In this document: in pieces, positions 8,449 through 17,205 of the stretch
How positions within the stretch are numbered: position 1 is the first letter of the stretch
How the letters are laid out: each line of letters opens with the position of its first letter
Origin: Parvibaculum sp039680535
GTDB lineage: Bacteria > Pseudomonadota > Alphaproteobacteria > Parvibaculales > Parvibaculaceae
Direction: 5' to 3'
Length of the DNA: 64,000 bases
NCBI RefSeq assembly: GCF_039680535.1
Contig: NZ_JBDKSS010000012.1
Span: 95,084 to 159,083, forward strand
Translations under genes and position numbers: made by a program
The notes under the pieces: model-generated
Database searches by the model: none
Told to the model about the DNA's origin: nothing
Seen by the model: only the letters and a program-made list of their open reading frames with translations

Positions 8449-11400
8449 TTGAACTCGGTTCTGTCCTACATCGCAGGGCTCGTCATTCTGCTGCTGATTG
8501 CAGCGTTGGTGGGCCCGACTTTCGTCGATTGGAACCAGTTTCGTAACCAGATCGAGGCGCAGGGGACGAAGCTGACCGGGCGCGAGCTCAAGATCGGCGG
8601 CGACATCAGTTTCACCGTGCTGCCGGCGCCGCATCTGACGATCAACGACGTTTCGCTCTCCAACCTGCAAGGTGGCGCGAACCCCGACTTCCTGCGTTTC
8701 GGCCGGATCGATGCGGAAGTCGCCCTGGCGCCCCTGCTGAGCGGCGAGGTTACGGTATCGAGCGTCACCGTCTCGCATCCGCAGGTTCATCTCGAAGTGA
8801 TGGGCGACGGCCGCAGCAACTGGCGCGGTCTCGTTGCCGACTCGCTGCGTGAGGAGGGGCTATTCGGTCTGGCCTCGATCAGCCTTGAGAAAGTGACGCT
8901 CGATGATGGCGCCTTCACCTATTTCGACCATCGCAGCGGGCGAAGCTGGCGCGTCGATCATGTGAACGGCGCGGTGATGGCGACGTCGCTGCTGGGGCCG
9001 GTTCGCGCCAATCTCAAATTGACCGCGAATGACATTCCGCTCGCGTTGCGTCTCGCCGTCGGCAACTTCGCCGGAAGCAAGGCGTTCCCCGTGACGGCGG
9101 AATTGCAGACGCTGGCCCAGCCCGCGAAGCTTCTTTTTTCCGGCGTGTCGACGGGCCTTTCGAGCGGCGTGCGGTTCGATGGAACCGGCAGATTCGAATT
9201 CGGCTCGACGAAGACCGAGGATGGCCAGAAGCCCAAGGCGCCGCTGCGCATCGAGGCGGGCGTCGTGGTCGGCGACGATCAGGCGGCTTTCCGCAACCTC
9301 GTCGTCGCCATGGCGGGAACCACGCTCAAGGGCAACGCACAAGCGGAGTGGAGCAAGCGCCCGCGTGTAAATGTGTCGCTCGACGGCGAGGCGCTGACGC
9401 TCGATCCCTTGGCCGACCGCATAGCCGAGTTTCTCAGCAGCAGCAAAGTGCCGTTCGGGGCCTTCGCGACGCTGCCGGTGCCCGGCGCGATGGACGCGCG
9501 CGCGGATGTGAAGGTCGGCGGTCTCCTCATTCACGATGTGCTGGTGCGCGACGCAAGCCTCGCCCTGTCGCTTGACGATGGCAAGCTGAGCATCGACCGC
9601 GCAGCAGGCGATATCGGCGGCGGTACCCGGTTCGAAATCACCGGGGCGCTTGCGCAGGGTGCCGATGGCGGCCGCTTCGACGGCAAGGTGAAGGCGACAA
9701 GCCGCAATATGGGCGCCCTCGCGAACTGGCTTGGAAGTCTGGGCGATGTGCCGGGGCAGGCCCGCGACAAAAAGGCTGAACAGCCTGTTCCGTCCGTGTT
9801 TGCGAAAGAGCCGAACCGCGCTTTCTCATTTGCCTCGAAGATTCAATTGTCGGAAGGCAATCTCGCCTTCAACGGTCTTACCGCCGCCTATGCACTCAAT
9901 CCCGATGCTGCCGATCTCGCGGGCGATCTCGCGTTCAGCGCGCGCGACGGCAGATTGCTGCTGCGCGGTGCGCTCGCGGCCAAGGCGTTCGATCTGGATC
10001 CGCTGATCGCACTCTGGCCGGCGACGGCGCCGAAGCTTCCGGCATTGCTCGACACCAATGATGTCGACCTTGCCTTGAAGGCCAACAAGCTCGTCGTCGG
10101 TGGCGAGCCGGTGACCGGGCTCGACATGTCGGCGGCAATGACCAAAGGCGAACTCGACCTCAGGCATTTCGCCGCTGCCGACATTGCCGGCGCGAAGGTG
10201 GCGGCCGCAGGCGTCATCTCGGGATTGACGAGCGGCGACATTGCGACGCTGAAGGGCAATATTCACGGTGAACTCGCAGCCGACAAGACGGATCGGCTAT
10301 TCGCGCTGGCAGGGCTGGACGCGCCAGGCATCGCGGGGCCGCTGCAACTGACGCTCGATACGACGTCGGGCGAAGGCGAGGACAAGCAGACGCGGCTCGA
10401 CACGCTGATGCTGAAGGGCATGGCGGATGGAAGCCGCGTGGATGCCGTGCTCAAGCTTGCTCACGCGGCAGACGGGAAAATCGAACATATCGACCTTCTC
10501 GCCAATGCGGCCAATACCGACGGTCGCGCATTGCTTTCGCAGCTCGGGCTGAGGCCGGGCGATGCCGTGTCCGGCGCCGGTACCGCATCGTTGCAGATGG
10601 CGGGTACGGCGGAGCAGCCTTACGACACGTCACTCCGCGTGAATGTCGGGCAGGGCACGTTCAATGCGAAGGGCGAGTTGTCCGATCCATTTGGCAAAGC
10701 TGCCTTTGCAGGACATGTCGACATTTCCGCGTCGGAAATTTCGCCGGTTCTCGCCGCCATCGGCGTCGGGCGCGGCGTTTCCGATTTCACCGTCGCGCAG
10801 GCTGCTGGCCCGAGCTTCGTCTTTTCGAGCGATGTGAAGCGGGATTCCTCGGCCCTCGCCTTGACCAATCTCGAAGCGGTCGCGGGGAACCTGCATTTTT
10901 CCGGAGAGGCCACGTGGACGGTCCCGGCGGAGCAGGGCAAGAAGCCGGTGCTTTCCGGCAGGTTCGAGGCAAATGCACTGGACCTCACGCCTCTGTTCGC
11001 CACGAGTCCGGCCGACAAGGGATCGCTTTGGCCGACTGCGGCCCTTGACTGGTCGGTCCTCGGCGCGTTTGACGGCGATGTCGAGTTGAAAGCCAGGGCG
11101 TTGAAACTCGCCAACGCACGGATCGACGAGGGCGACATGCATCTCGCGCTCGCCGACGGCGTTCTTTCGGTCATGCCTTTTTCCGCCAAATTCGCCGATG
11201 GGAGTGCGACGATCGGCGCCCGCATCGACAGCGGCAAGGGCGGCGAGGCGTCTATCGCGCTGAACATCGCCGTCGAGGGCGCCGATATCATGCAGGTCGG
11301 CACGGAAGCTCTCGGCTCGTCATTCGGTACGGGCCGGATGGACTTCAATGCGGAGTTGGCGGGTCATGGCCGAAGCTGGCTTGCTTTCGTGTCCTCGATT

Positions 11401-11967
11401 TCGGGCACGGGCAGGATGAAGACACGCAATGCGGGCCTCGCGCCGCTCGATCTGCCTGTCTTTTCCGAGGGGCTGAAGACCTTGAAGTCGCTCGATCAAT
11501 TCGCCGCCCTCGAAGGGTCGGCATTGGGTGGCGGCAATACGCCCGTGGCAGGGCTTGATGGCGACTTTGCGGTGAAGGATGGCGTCGCGCAGCTGAACCG
11601 CGACGCGCTGGAATTCAAGGGCGGCAAGGGCAAGCTTGCGGCCATGCTCGATCTTGGCAGACGCGCCGCCGATGCGGAGCTGACCGTTACGCTCGATGAG
11701 CCGCAGGGCGCGCCGGCCTTCACCACGACCGTCGCGGGAAAGCTGGGGTCGCTTGAGCGGCGCAACGACACGGTCGAGCTTCAGGGGTTCGTTGCGAAGC
11801 GCATCATCGCCGACACGGCGAAGGCGGCAGGCGTTGAAAACATTCCGGCTGAAATGAAGAACCTGCTGGGGCTCACCGATGAGGAGCTGAAGGCGAAGGG
11901 TCCGGCCGCTGCCGGAATTCCACTGCCGATGAAACGCCCGGCGCAGGCCGAGTCCGCAATGCAGTAA
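8449..11967 (+). CDS. AsmA-like large periplasmic protein
   Basis: A 1172-residue AsmA/TamB-superfamily protein, probably anchored by an N-terminal transmembrane helix (about residues 5-22). The body is made of repeated beta strands typical of bridge-like lipid-transport proteins. The N-terminal AsmA domain (about 1-200) includes the characteristic L-T-G-R-E-L-K-I-G-G-D-I-S and W-R-G-L-V segments; the C-terminal AsmA_2-like region is about 900-1110. The start is TTG with GGAG six bases upstream and no ATG nearby. AsmA-like proteins are implicated in phospholipid transport to the outer membrane; that role is inferred. The gene stands alone, convergent with the next gene. Confidence 0.85.
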   Translation: MNSVLSYIAGLVILLLIAALVGPTFVDWNQFRNQIEAQGTKLTGRELKIGGDISFTVLPAPHLTINDVSLSNLQGGANPDFLRFGRIDAEVALAPLLSGEVTVSSVTVSHPQVHLEVMGDGRSNWRGLVADSLREEGLFGLASISLEKVTLDDGAFTYFDHRSGRSWRVDHVNGAVMATSLLGPVRANLKLTANDIPLALRLAVGNFAGSKAFPVTAELQTLAQPAKLLFSGVSTGLSSGVRFDGTGRFEFGSTKTEDGQKPKAPLRIEAGVVVGDDQAAFRNLVVAMAGTTLKGNAQAEWSKRPRVNVSLDGEALTLDPLADRIAEFLSSSKVPFGAFATLPVPGAMDARADVKVGGLLIHDVLVRDASLALSLDDGKLSIDRAAGDIGGGTRFEITGALAQGADGGRFDGKVKATSRNMGALANWLGSLGDVPGQARDKKAEQPVPSVFAKEPNRAFSFASKIQLSEGNLAFNGLTAAYALNPDAADLAGDLAFSARDGRLLLRGALAAKAFDLDPLIALWPATAPKLPALLDTNDVDLALKANKLVVGGEPVTGLDMSAAMTKGELDLRHFAAADIAGAKVAAAGVISGLTSGDIATLKGNIHGELAADKTDRLFALAGLDAPGIAGPLQLTLDTTSGEGEDKQTRLDTLMLKGMADGSRVDAVLKLAHAADGKIEHIDLLANAANTDGRALLSQLGLRPGDAVSGAGTASLQMAGTAEQPYDTSLRVNVGQGTFNAKGELSDPFGKAAFAGHVDISASEISPVLAAIGVGRGVSDFTVAQAAGPSFVFSSDVKRDSSALALTNLEAVAGNLHFSGEATWTVPAEQGKKPVLSGRFEANALDLTPLFATSPADKGSLWPTAALDWSVLGAFDGDVELKARALKLANARIDEGDMHLALADGVLSVMPFSAKFADGSATIGARIDSGKGGEASIALNIAVEGADIMQVGTEALGSSFGTGRMDFNAELAGHGRSWLAFVSSISGTGRMKTRNAGLAPLDLPVFSEGLKTLKSLDQFAALEGSALGGGNTPVAGLDGDFAVKDGVAQLNRDALEFKGGKGKLAAMLDLGRRAADAELTVTLDEPQGAPAFTTTVAGKLGSLERRNDTVELQGFVAKRIIADTAKAAGVENIPAEMKNLLGLTDEELKAKGPAAAGIPLPMKRPAQAESAMQ

Positions 11968-11971
11968 TGCC

Positions 11972-12202
11972 TCAGGTGGTGCAACTGGCCTTGTTCCTGA
12001 AATGGGCAAGGACATGGACGCGGACGGCGCCTGAAAGATTGCCTTCGCTGTCGCGGTTCTCGTCGATGCGCCGGACCAGTTCGTTCACCGAAATGTCTTC
12101 GGAACAGGCGATTTCCTTGAGCGCATCCCAGAAGGGGCGCTCAAGGGAAATCGAAGTGCGGTGACCCGCGATGCTGACGGAGCGCTTGATCTCGGTTGGC
12201 AT
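11972..12202 (-). CDS. Ribbon-helix-helix domain protein
   Basis: A 76-residue protein with an RHH_4-type fold. The N-terminal strand contains R-S-V-S-I-A-G-H-R-T-S-I-S-L-E, then helices with P-F-W-D-A-L-K-E-I-A and the conserved I-S-V-N-E-L-V-R-R-I-D. This family is widespread in alphaproteobacteria next to fumC. It lies 18 bases downstream of fumC on the same strand and is probably co-transcribed. The fold suggests DNA binding as a dimer or an adaptor role; no target is known. A cysteine near the C-terminus is not obviously part of a metal site. Confidence 0.8.
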   Translation of the reverse strand: MPTEIKRSVSIAGHRTSISLERPFWDALKEIACSEDISVNELVRRIDENRDSEGNLSGAVRVHVLAHFRNKASCTT

Positions 12203-12220
12203 GCGCGGGTCTCCCGATTC

Positions 12221-13612
12221 TTACTCCGGCGCGATCATTTTCTCCGGGCGGACGACGGCGTCGAATTCCTCATTCGTCACGTAGCCGCCGCCGACGGCTT
12301 CCTCGCGGAGCGTCGTGCCGTTCTTGTGCGCGGTCTTGGCGATCTTGGCGGCGTTGTCGTAGCCGATCTTCGGCGCGAGCGCGGTCACGAGCATCAGCGA
12401 GCGTTCGAGCGCGGCCTTGATGTTGTCCGTGCGGGCTTCGATGCCGACGACGCAATTGTCGGTGAAGCTCACCGCCGCGTCGGCCATGAGTCGAACCGAC
12501 TGCAGGAAGTTGTAGGCCATCACGGGGTTGTAGACGTTGAGCTCGAAGTGGCCCTGCGATCCGGCGAAGGTGAGCGCGGCATTGTTGCCGAAAATCTGCA
12601 CGCAGACCTGCGTCATCGCCTCGCACTGGGTCGGGTTGACCTTGCCCGGCATGATCGACGAGCCGGGCTCGTTCTCCGGCAGCGACAGCTCGCCAAGGCC
12701 GGAACGCGGGCCGGAGCCGAGGAGGCGGATGTCGTTGGCGATCTTGAAGAGAGAGGCCGCGACGGTGTTGATCGCGCCATGGCTGAAGACCATCGCGTCA
12801 TGGGCGGCGAGCGCCTCGAACTTGTTCGGCGCGGTGGTGAAGGCAAGGCCCGTGATCGCGGCGATGCGCTCGGCGACCTTCTCGGCAAAGCCGATCGGGG
12901 CGTTGAGGCCGGTGCCGACGGCGGTGCCGCCCTGTGCGAGCTGCATCAGCGCGGGCAGCGTCTGCTCGATGCGGGCGATGCCGTTCGTGACCTGCTGCGT
13001 ATAGCCCGAAAATTCCTGACCGAGCGTCAGCGGCGTCGCATCCTGCGTGTGGGTGCGGCCGATCTTGATGACGTCCTTCCACTCCACCGACTTGGCGTTC
13101 AGCGCGTCGCGGAGCTTCTTCAGAGCGGGGAGAAGGCGGTGAACGATCTCCTCGGCGCAGGCGACATGCATCGCGGTCGGGTAGGTGTCGTTGGATGACT
13201 GCGACATGTTCACATGGTCGTTCGGATGAACGGGCTTCTTGGAACCCATCTCGCCGCCGAGCATCTCAATGGCGCGGTTCGAGATGACTTCGTTCGCGTT
13301 CATGTTCGACTGCGTGCCGGAACCCGTCTGCCAGACGACGAGCGGGAAATGCTCATCGAGCTTGCCGTCGATGACTTCCTGCGCGGCCTTGATGATGGCT
13401 TCGCCGATCTTCGGGTCGAGGCGGCCGAGCGCCATGTTGGTTTCGGCGGCGGCGCGCTTCACGATGCCGAGGGCGCGGACCACGGGGAGGGGCTGCTTCT
13501 CCCAGCCGATCTTGAAATTGCCGAGCGAGCGCTGCGCCTGTGCGCCCCAATATTTGTCGGCCTGGACTTCGATGGGGCCGAATGTATCGGTTTCGGTGCG
13601 GGTCTTGCTCAT
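12221..13612 (-). CDS. fumC: Class II fumarate hydratase
   Basis: A 463-residue, iron-independent fumarase of the TCA cycle, interconverting fumarate and L-malate in the cytoplasm. The aspartase/fumarase superfamily signature G-S-S-I-M-P-G-K-V-N-P is near residue 318, the active-site loop preceding the catalytic-acid region is intact, and T-G-S-G-T-Q-S-N-M-N-x-N-E lies near 98. The start at 13612 (M-S-K-T-R) has AGGAG upstream. An in-frame start 15 codons earlier is possible but gives an atypical leader. It is followed at once by the ribbon-helix-helix gene. Confidence 0.96.
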   Translation of the reverse strand: MSKTRTETDTFGPIEVQADKYWGAQAQRSLGNFKIGWEKQPLPVVRALGIVKRAAAETNMALGRLDPKIGEAIIKAAQEVIDGKLDEHFPLVVWQTGSGTQSNMNANEVISNRAIEMLGGEMGSKKPVHPNDHVNMSQSSNDTYPTAMHVACAEEIVHRLLPALKKLRDALNAKSVEWKDVIKIGRTHTQDATPLTLGQEFSGYTQQVTNGIARIEQTLPALMQLAQGGTAVGTGLNAPIGFAEKVAERIAAITGLAFTTAPNKFEALAAHDAMVFSHGAINTVAASLFKIANDIRLLGSGPRSGLGELSLPENEPGSSIMPGKVNPTQCEAMTQVCVQIFGNNAALTFAGSQGHFELNVYNPVMAYNFLQSVRLMADAAVSFTDNCVVGIEARTDNIKAALERSLMLVTALAPKIGYDNAAKIAKTAHKNGTTLREEAVGGGYVTNEEFDAVVRPEKMIAPE

Positions 13613-13704
13613 ATCGCGCGCTCCTGAAGGCTTTTTCGATGGGCGCTGATTTAGCACGGGGGGAAGCGGGGGGGAAGGATGGGGGAGGTCTCCCTTCCTT
13701 AGCC

Positions 13705-13800
13705 GTCATGGCCCGGCTTGACCGGGCCATCCACGTCTTTTCCTCCCGATTCGCGCTTAATATAAGGCATGGGAAGCCCCGCATGAAGCGGGACGCGACG
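13705..13800. repeat. Two-hairpin intergenic palindromic element (REP/REPIN-like)
   Basis: The fumC-sspB spacer holds one hairpin at 13708-13730 (arms ATGGCCCGG / CCGGGCCAT) and a second at 13778-13792 (CCCGC-ATGAA-GCGGG). A closely similar pair lies at 28571-28649, and a single-hairpin relative at 21521-21549. Such GTCATGGCCCGG-type palindromes are common intergenic repeats in Hyphomicrobiales. Confidence 0.75.
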
Positions 13801-13827
13801 GAATAGAGGGAGAAGTAATCGGGAGGA

Positions 13828-14292
13828 CTACTTCTTCCGGAAGGCGTCGAGGCTTACCACGGCGCCGTCGCCGGACGGCGCTGCCGGGGCTTCCTCTGCC
13901 CTCGCCTCGGCTTTCGGCGTTTCCGACACTTCAGGCTTCGCCACCTCGAACTGCAGGCCGAACTGGACGCTGGGGTCGAAGAAGCCCTGAACGGCAGAAT
14001 AGGGGACGACCAGCGTTTCAGGGATCTTGTTGAAGGTCAGATCGACCGAGAAACCGTCGTCGCGCACATCGAGGTTCCAGAACTGGTGCTGGAGGACGAT
14101 GGTGATTTCCTCGGGATATTGCTTGCGCAGCTTCTCCGAAATGCTGACGCCAGGGGCATCGGTGCGGAAGGAGATGTAGAGGTGATGCTCGCCGGGCAAC
14201 CCCTTCTTCAAGACGACGTCGAGCGCGCGCTTGATAACGCCACGCAGCGCTTCCTGCGCCATGAGGTCGTAATGCATCAGGTCTTCGGCCAA
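13828..14292 (-). CDS. sspB: SspB-family ClpXP adaptor
   Basis: A 154-residue alphaproteobacterial SspB. Such proteins bind the tmRNA tag and deliver tagged polypeptides to the ClpXP protease. The globular domain covers about residues 1-110, with D-L-M-x-Y-D, L-Y-I-S-F-R-T near 50 and I-V-L-Q-H-Q-F-W-N-L near 78. An Ala/Pro/Glu-rich linker follows, and the short C-terminal tail S-L-D-A-F-R-K-K is the ClpX-docking peptide. The TTG start at 14292 has GGAG eight bases upstream and fits the family length; an in-frame start at 14352 adds 20 residues unlike the family. Its neighbour is ssrA itself, whose product SspB recognises. Confidence 0.85.
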   Translation of the reverse strand: MAEDLMHYDLMAQEALRGVIKRALDVVLKKGLPGEHHLYISFRTDAPGVSISEKLRKQYPEEITIVLQHQFWNLDVRDDGFSVDLTFNKIPETLVVPYSAVQGFFDPSVQFGLQFEVAKPEVSETPKAEARAEEAPAAPSGDGAVVSLDAFRKK

Positions 14293-14412
14293 AGGAAATC
14301 TCCACTCGCGAACATGCTGGGCCTCTGTACCGGCCTCAGCGCGCTGATTCAATCAGCGTTTGGGAGGGAGGTCCAGATGTTAGAAAGGATGCGGCGTCGA
14401 ATGGGGGAGTGA

Positions 14413-14732
14413 AAGTGGGGGTTTCTGTTGCCAGGTACCCCCGAACCCCGCCTTAACCGGCTAAAGTCAAGGACTTCAATCGAAGTGCTGGCACTGCATT
14501 ACGCAGCGACGGCAACCTCAGCATAGTTGTCGTTGGCAACTATAAAACGGCCCGATGACGGCGGAACCATGCCGGGCAAAAGAACTACTTTTACACCCTC
14601 GTCGATCCTAGTTCGCCCCCAGGAATTCCCGCCACGACGGGGAGATAATTGGTGGAGGCGCCGGGTACCGCCCCCGGGTCCGAATGGCTTATTATGTAGC
14701 CCGTTTATCACCATAGTCAGCCGAAGCTGACA
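14413..14732 (-). ncRNA. ssrA: tmRNA, circularly permuted two-piece form
   Basis: The minus strand reads as a permuted tmRNA. The acceptor piece (about 14732-14650) starts with a GTCAG/CTGAC hairpin and has a T-arm near 14662-14683. It ends CGCCTCC-ACCA (14660-14650). After an excised spacer (about 14649-14621), the coding piece begins GGGGGCG (14620-14614), which pairs with CGCCTCC over seven bases with a G-U at the third pair, the alanine identity element. The resume frame at 14537-14499 encodes the tag ANDNYAEVAVAA followed by TAA. A final stem (14417-14421 with 14438-14442) marks the 3' region. A TATATAA -10 box lies at 14737-14743. Exact ends are estimates. Confidence 0.92.
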
Positions 14733-14983
14733 GGCCTTATATAGGCGTTCCTCATCCGAAAATAAAGGACGCCTCGCGCGGTGTGCGCTTAGGCCTGCAC
14801 TTTCGACTCGAGTCCCAGATTCGTGCAAAAAAGTGCCTGAAATCAGGGCATTGCCCCAATTCGCGATGGAATCGGGCGAGTTGAAATTGAGAATTGAAAT
14901 TGTCTGTGGATAGGCCGTCTGCGGCGATGCGCTGAAGGCGCGCGCGCTGTAAGCTTCCAATACGAATCCCCGGAGCGAAGCCG

Positions 14984-15778
14984 ATGAAGCAGTATCTCGA
15001 CCTGATGCGCCACGTGCGCGACCACGGCGTCAAGAAGACCGACCGCACCGGCACGGGTACGCTCAGCACCTTCGGCTGGCAGTCGCGCTACGACCTTGCC
15101 GACGGCTTCCCGATGGTCACGACCAAGAAGCTGCATCTGAAATCCATCATCCACGAGCTGCTCTGGTTCCTCGCGGGCGACACCAATATCGGCTACCTCA
15201 AGGCGAATGGCGTCGGCATCTGGGACGATTGGGCGGACGAGAAGGGTGATCTGGGTCCCGTCTATGGTCATCAGTGGCGCTCCTGGCCCGCGCCGAACGG
15301 CGAGAAGATCGACCAGATCAAGAACCTGATCGAGCAGATCCGGAAAAGCCCGGACTCGCGCCGTCTCATCGTTTCGGCTTGGAATGTCGCCGATGTCGAT
15401 CACATGGCGCTGCCGCCTTGCCATTGCCTGTTCCAGTTCTATGTCGCTGAGGGCAAGCTCTCCTGCCAGCTCTATCAGCGCTCGGCGGACATCTTCCTCG
15501 GCGTGCCTTTCAATATCGCCTCCTATGCGCTTCTCACCATGATGGTGGCGCAGGTGACGGGGCTCGAAGCCGGAGAGTTCATCCACACCTTCGGCGACGC
15601 GCATCTTTATTCGAACCATCTCGACCAGGCGAACCTGCAGCTTTCGCGCGAGCCGAAGCCCCTGCCGAAGATGCGCATCAACCCCGATGTGAAGTCGATC
15701 TTCGATTTCACCTATGACGACTTCAAGCTCGAAGGCTACGAGGCCCATCCGCATATCGCGGCGCCGGTCGCTGTCTGA
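14984..15778 (+). CDS. thyA: Thymidylate synthase
   Basis: A 264-residue ThyA that methylates dUMP to dTMP with methylene-tetrahydrofolate, releasing dihydrofolate. The family's standard length (264) is matched exactly. The N-terminal K-K-T-D-R-T-G-T-G-T block, the catalytic cysteine in L-P-P-C-H-C near residue 146, the S-R-R-L-I-V phosphate-binding arginines near 126 and Q-R-S-A-D near 165 are all intact. A GGAG site lies about eight bases ahead of ATG. Its stop abuts the folA start (TGA then ATG), so the two form a translationally coupled pair in which FolA recycles the dihydrofolate. Confidence 0.97.
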   Translation: MKQYLDLMRHVRDHGVKKTDRTGTGTLSTFGWQSRYDLADGFPMVTTKKLHLKSIIHELLWFLAGDTNIGYLKANGVGIWDDWADEKGDLGPVYGHQWRSWPAPNGEKIDQIKNLIEQIRKSPDSRRLIVSAWNVADVDHMALPPCHCLFQFYVAEGKLSCQLYQRSADIFLGVPFNIASYALLTMMVAQVTGLEAGEFIHTFGDAHLYSNHLDQANLQLSREPKPLPKMRINPDVKSIFDFTYDDFKLEGYEAHPHIAAPVAV

Positions 15779-16276
15779 ATGGTGCATATCAGCTTCGTCA
15801 TCGCCATTGCGGAGAACGGCGTCATCGGCCGCGATAATGCGATGCCCTGGCGGCTTTCCGGCGATATGGCTTTCTTCAAGCGAACGACCATGGGCAAGCC
15901 CATCGTGATGGGCCGCAAGACCTACGAGTCCTTTCCCAAAAGACCGCTGCCCGGCCGGCCTAACCTCGTCGTCACGCGTGGCGCGAATTACGAGGCGCCG
16001 GGCGCTGAAGTTTTCTCTTCACTCGATGGCGCCATCGCCCGCGGCGTCGAGCTTGCGGGTGAGGGCGGTGAGGTGATGATCGTGGGGGGCGCCGATATCT
16101 ACCGGCAGGCCCTGCCGCGCGCGACACGCATTTACCTCACCGAAGTTCACGCGAAGCCGGAAGGCGACGCCCATTTCGATTTCGACCGTGCGGGCTGGCG
16201 CGAGATTTCGCGCGAACGCCATGCCGCAGGAGAAAAGGACAGCGCCGATTATTCGTTTGTCGTGTTGGAGAGGTAG
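15779..16276 (+). CDS. folA: Dihydrofolate reductase
   Basis: A 165-residue type I dihydrofolate reductase (NADPH plus dihydrofolate to tetrahydrofolate), the trimethoprim target. Family motifs are I-A-I-A-E-N-G-V-I-G near residue 8, M-P-W-R-L-x-x-D near 22 with the catalytic aspartate, and G-R-K-T-Y-E-S near 43. P-G-R-P-N-L-V-V is near 60, and the G-G-A-x-I-Y loop (V-G-G-A-D-I-Y) near 103. It starts one base after the thyA stop, giving the classic thyA-folA operon. Nothing unusual is seen in active-site residues. Confidence 0.95.
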   Translation: MVHISFVIAIAENGVIGRDNAMPWRLSGDMAFFKRTTMGKPIVMGRKTYESFPKRPLPGRPNLVVTRGANYEAPGAEVFSSLDGAIARGVELAGEGGEVMIVGGADIYRQALPRATRIYLTEVHAKPEGDAHFDFDRAGWREISRERHAAGEKDSADYSFVVLER

Positions 16277-16316
16277 TAGTCGCGCTTGATCGACACGGGA
16301 AAGGATTGAGTGACGA

Positions 16317-17126
16317 ATGACCACCTCCGAAATGAACCTTCCTGCAAGCCTGCACTATGTCAGCTTTTCCTCGCTGCATGACAAACCGCTGACCGTTGCC
16401 GCGCGGCTGCGTATTCCGCATCGCGATGGAAAGCTTCCCGCCGTCATTCTTCTGCATGGATCTGCCGGCCCCTCTGCGCGCGAGGGCGGTTATGCCGATG
16501 TGCTCAACGCGGCAGGCTTTGTTACTTTGGAGCCGGATCAATGGGCAGCGCGCGGTCTGGCGGGCGGCGCCGAAGGTCGGCCGAAAACCGTCGCCGAGAC
16601 GCTTCCCGACCTTTATGGCGCGCGGGATTTTCTCGTCAAACATCCGAAGGTCGATGCCAGCCGCATTGGCGTCATTGGCTTTTCCTTCGGCGGCGTCGCG
16701 GCAATGCTGGCGGCGACGAAGGCGCACAACGACATGTTCCTGCCGGGCGGGGCCTTTGCGGCGCTCATGCCTGTCTATCCATCGACCTGGATTTTCAACC
16801 ACGTGCCGGGATTTGAGTTCGGCAATCTCGTCGACGCGCCGGTCATGTTGGTGACGGGCGAACTCGACCAATATGACAATGACCCGACGGTGTCGGCGAA
16901 ACTTGTCGAGGGTCTGAGCGAAGAGGACCGAGCGAAAGTCGGCATCGAGGTGATGTCGAATGCGCATCACGGTTTCGACATGCCGGGCGTCGACGTCGAA
17001 GTGAATGACCCCTTCGGCAATCAGGGCAAAGGCGGCCGCGTGATCATGCGCCACAACCCCGAGGCGACTGCGAAGGCGCATCTCCTCGCCGCTGCTTTCT
17101 TTTCGGAAACGATGCGGCGTCGCTGA
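16317..17126 (+). CDS. Dienelactone hydrolase family alpha/beta hydrolase
   Basis: A 269-residue alpha/beta hydrolase. The oxyanion motif L-L-H-G-S-A-G is near residue 45, the nucleophile elbow G-F-S-F-G-G near 121, the acid probably in G-E-L-D-Q-Y-D near 180 and the histidine in A-H-H-G-F-D near 221. The nucleophile is serine, whereas true dienelactone hydrolases use cysteine, so a general esterase/lactonase is more likely. It lies 40 bases after folA in the same direction and 79 bases before the formaldehyde dehydrogenase; membership of either transcript is uncertain. No signal peptide is evident. Substrate unknown. Confidence 0.75.
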   Translation: MTTSEMNLPASLHYVSFSSLHDKPLTVAARLRIPHRDGKLPAVILLHGSAGPSAREGGYADVLNAAGFVTLEPDQWAARGLAGGAEGRPKTVAETLPDLYGARDFLVKHPKVDASRIGVIGFSFGGVAAMLAATKAHNDMFLPGGAFAALMPVYPSTWIFNHVPGFEFGNLVDAPVMLVTGELDQYDNDPTVSAKLVEGLSEEDRAKVGIEVMSNAHHGFDMPGVDVEVNDPFGNQGKGGRVIMRHNPEATAKAHLLAAAFFSETMRRR

Positions 17127-17205
17127 AGGGGCAATCGAGGCTTGTCGCAGCGGCGTCATGCGGCGAGAATGGCGCGCCTTTCAATCAGACCTGTGGAGTA
17201 GCGAA

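Noticed and set aside
14499..14960. 153-codon minus-strand open frame ending in the tmRNA tag
   Set aside because: The open frame is produced by the tmRNA resume frame and its permuted pieces; only the tag codons are translated.
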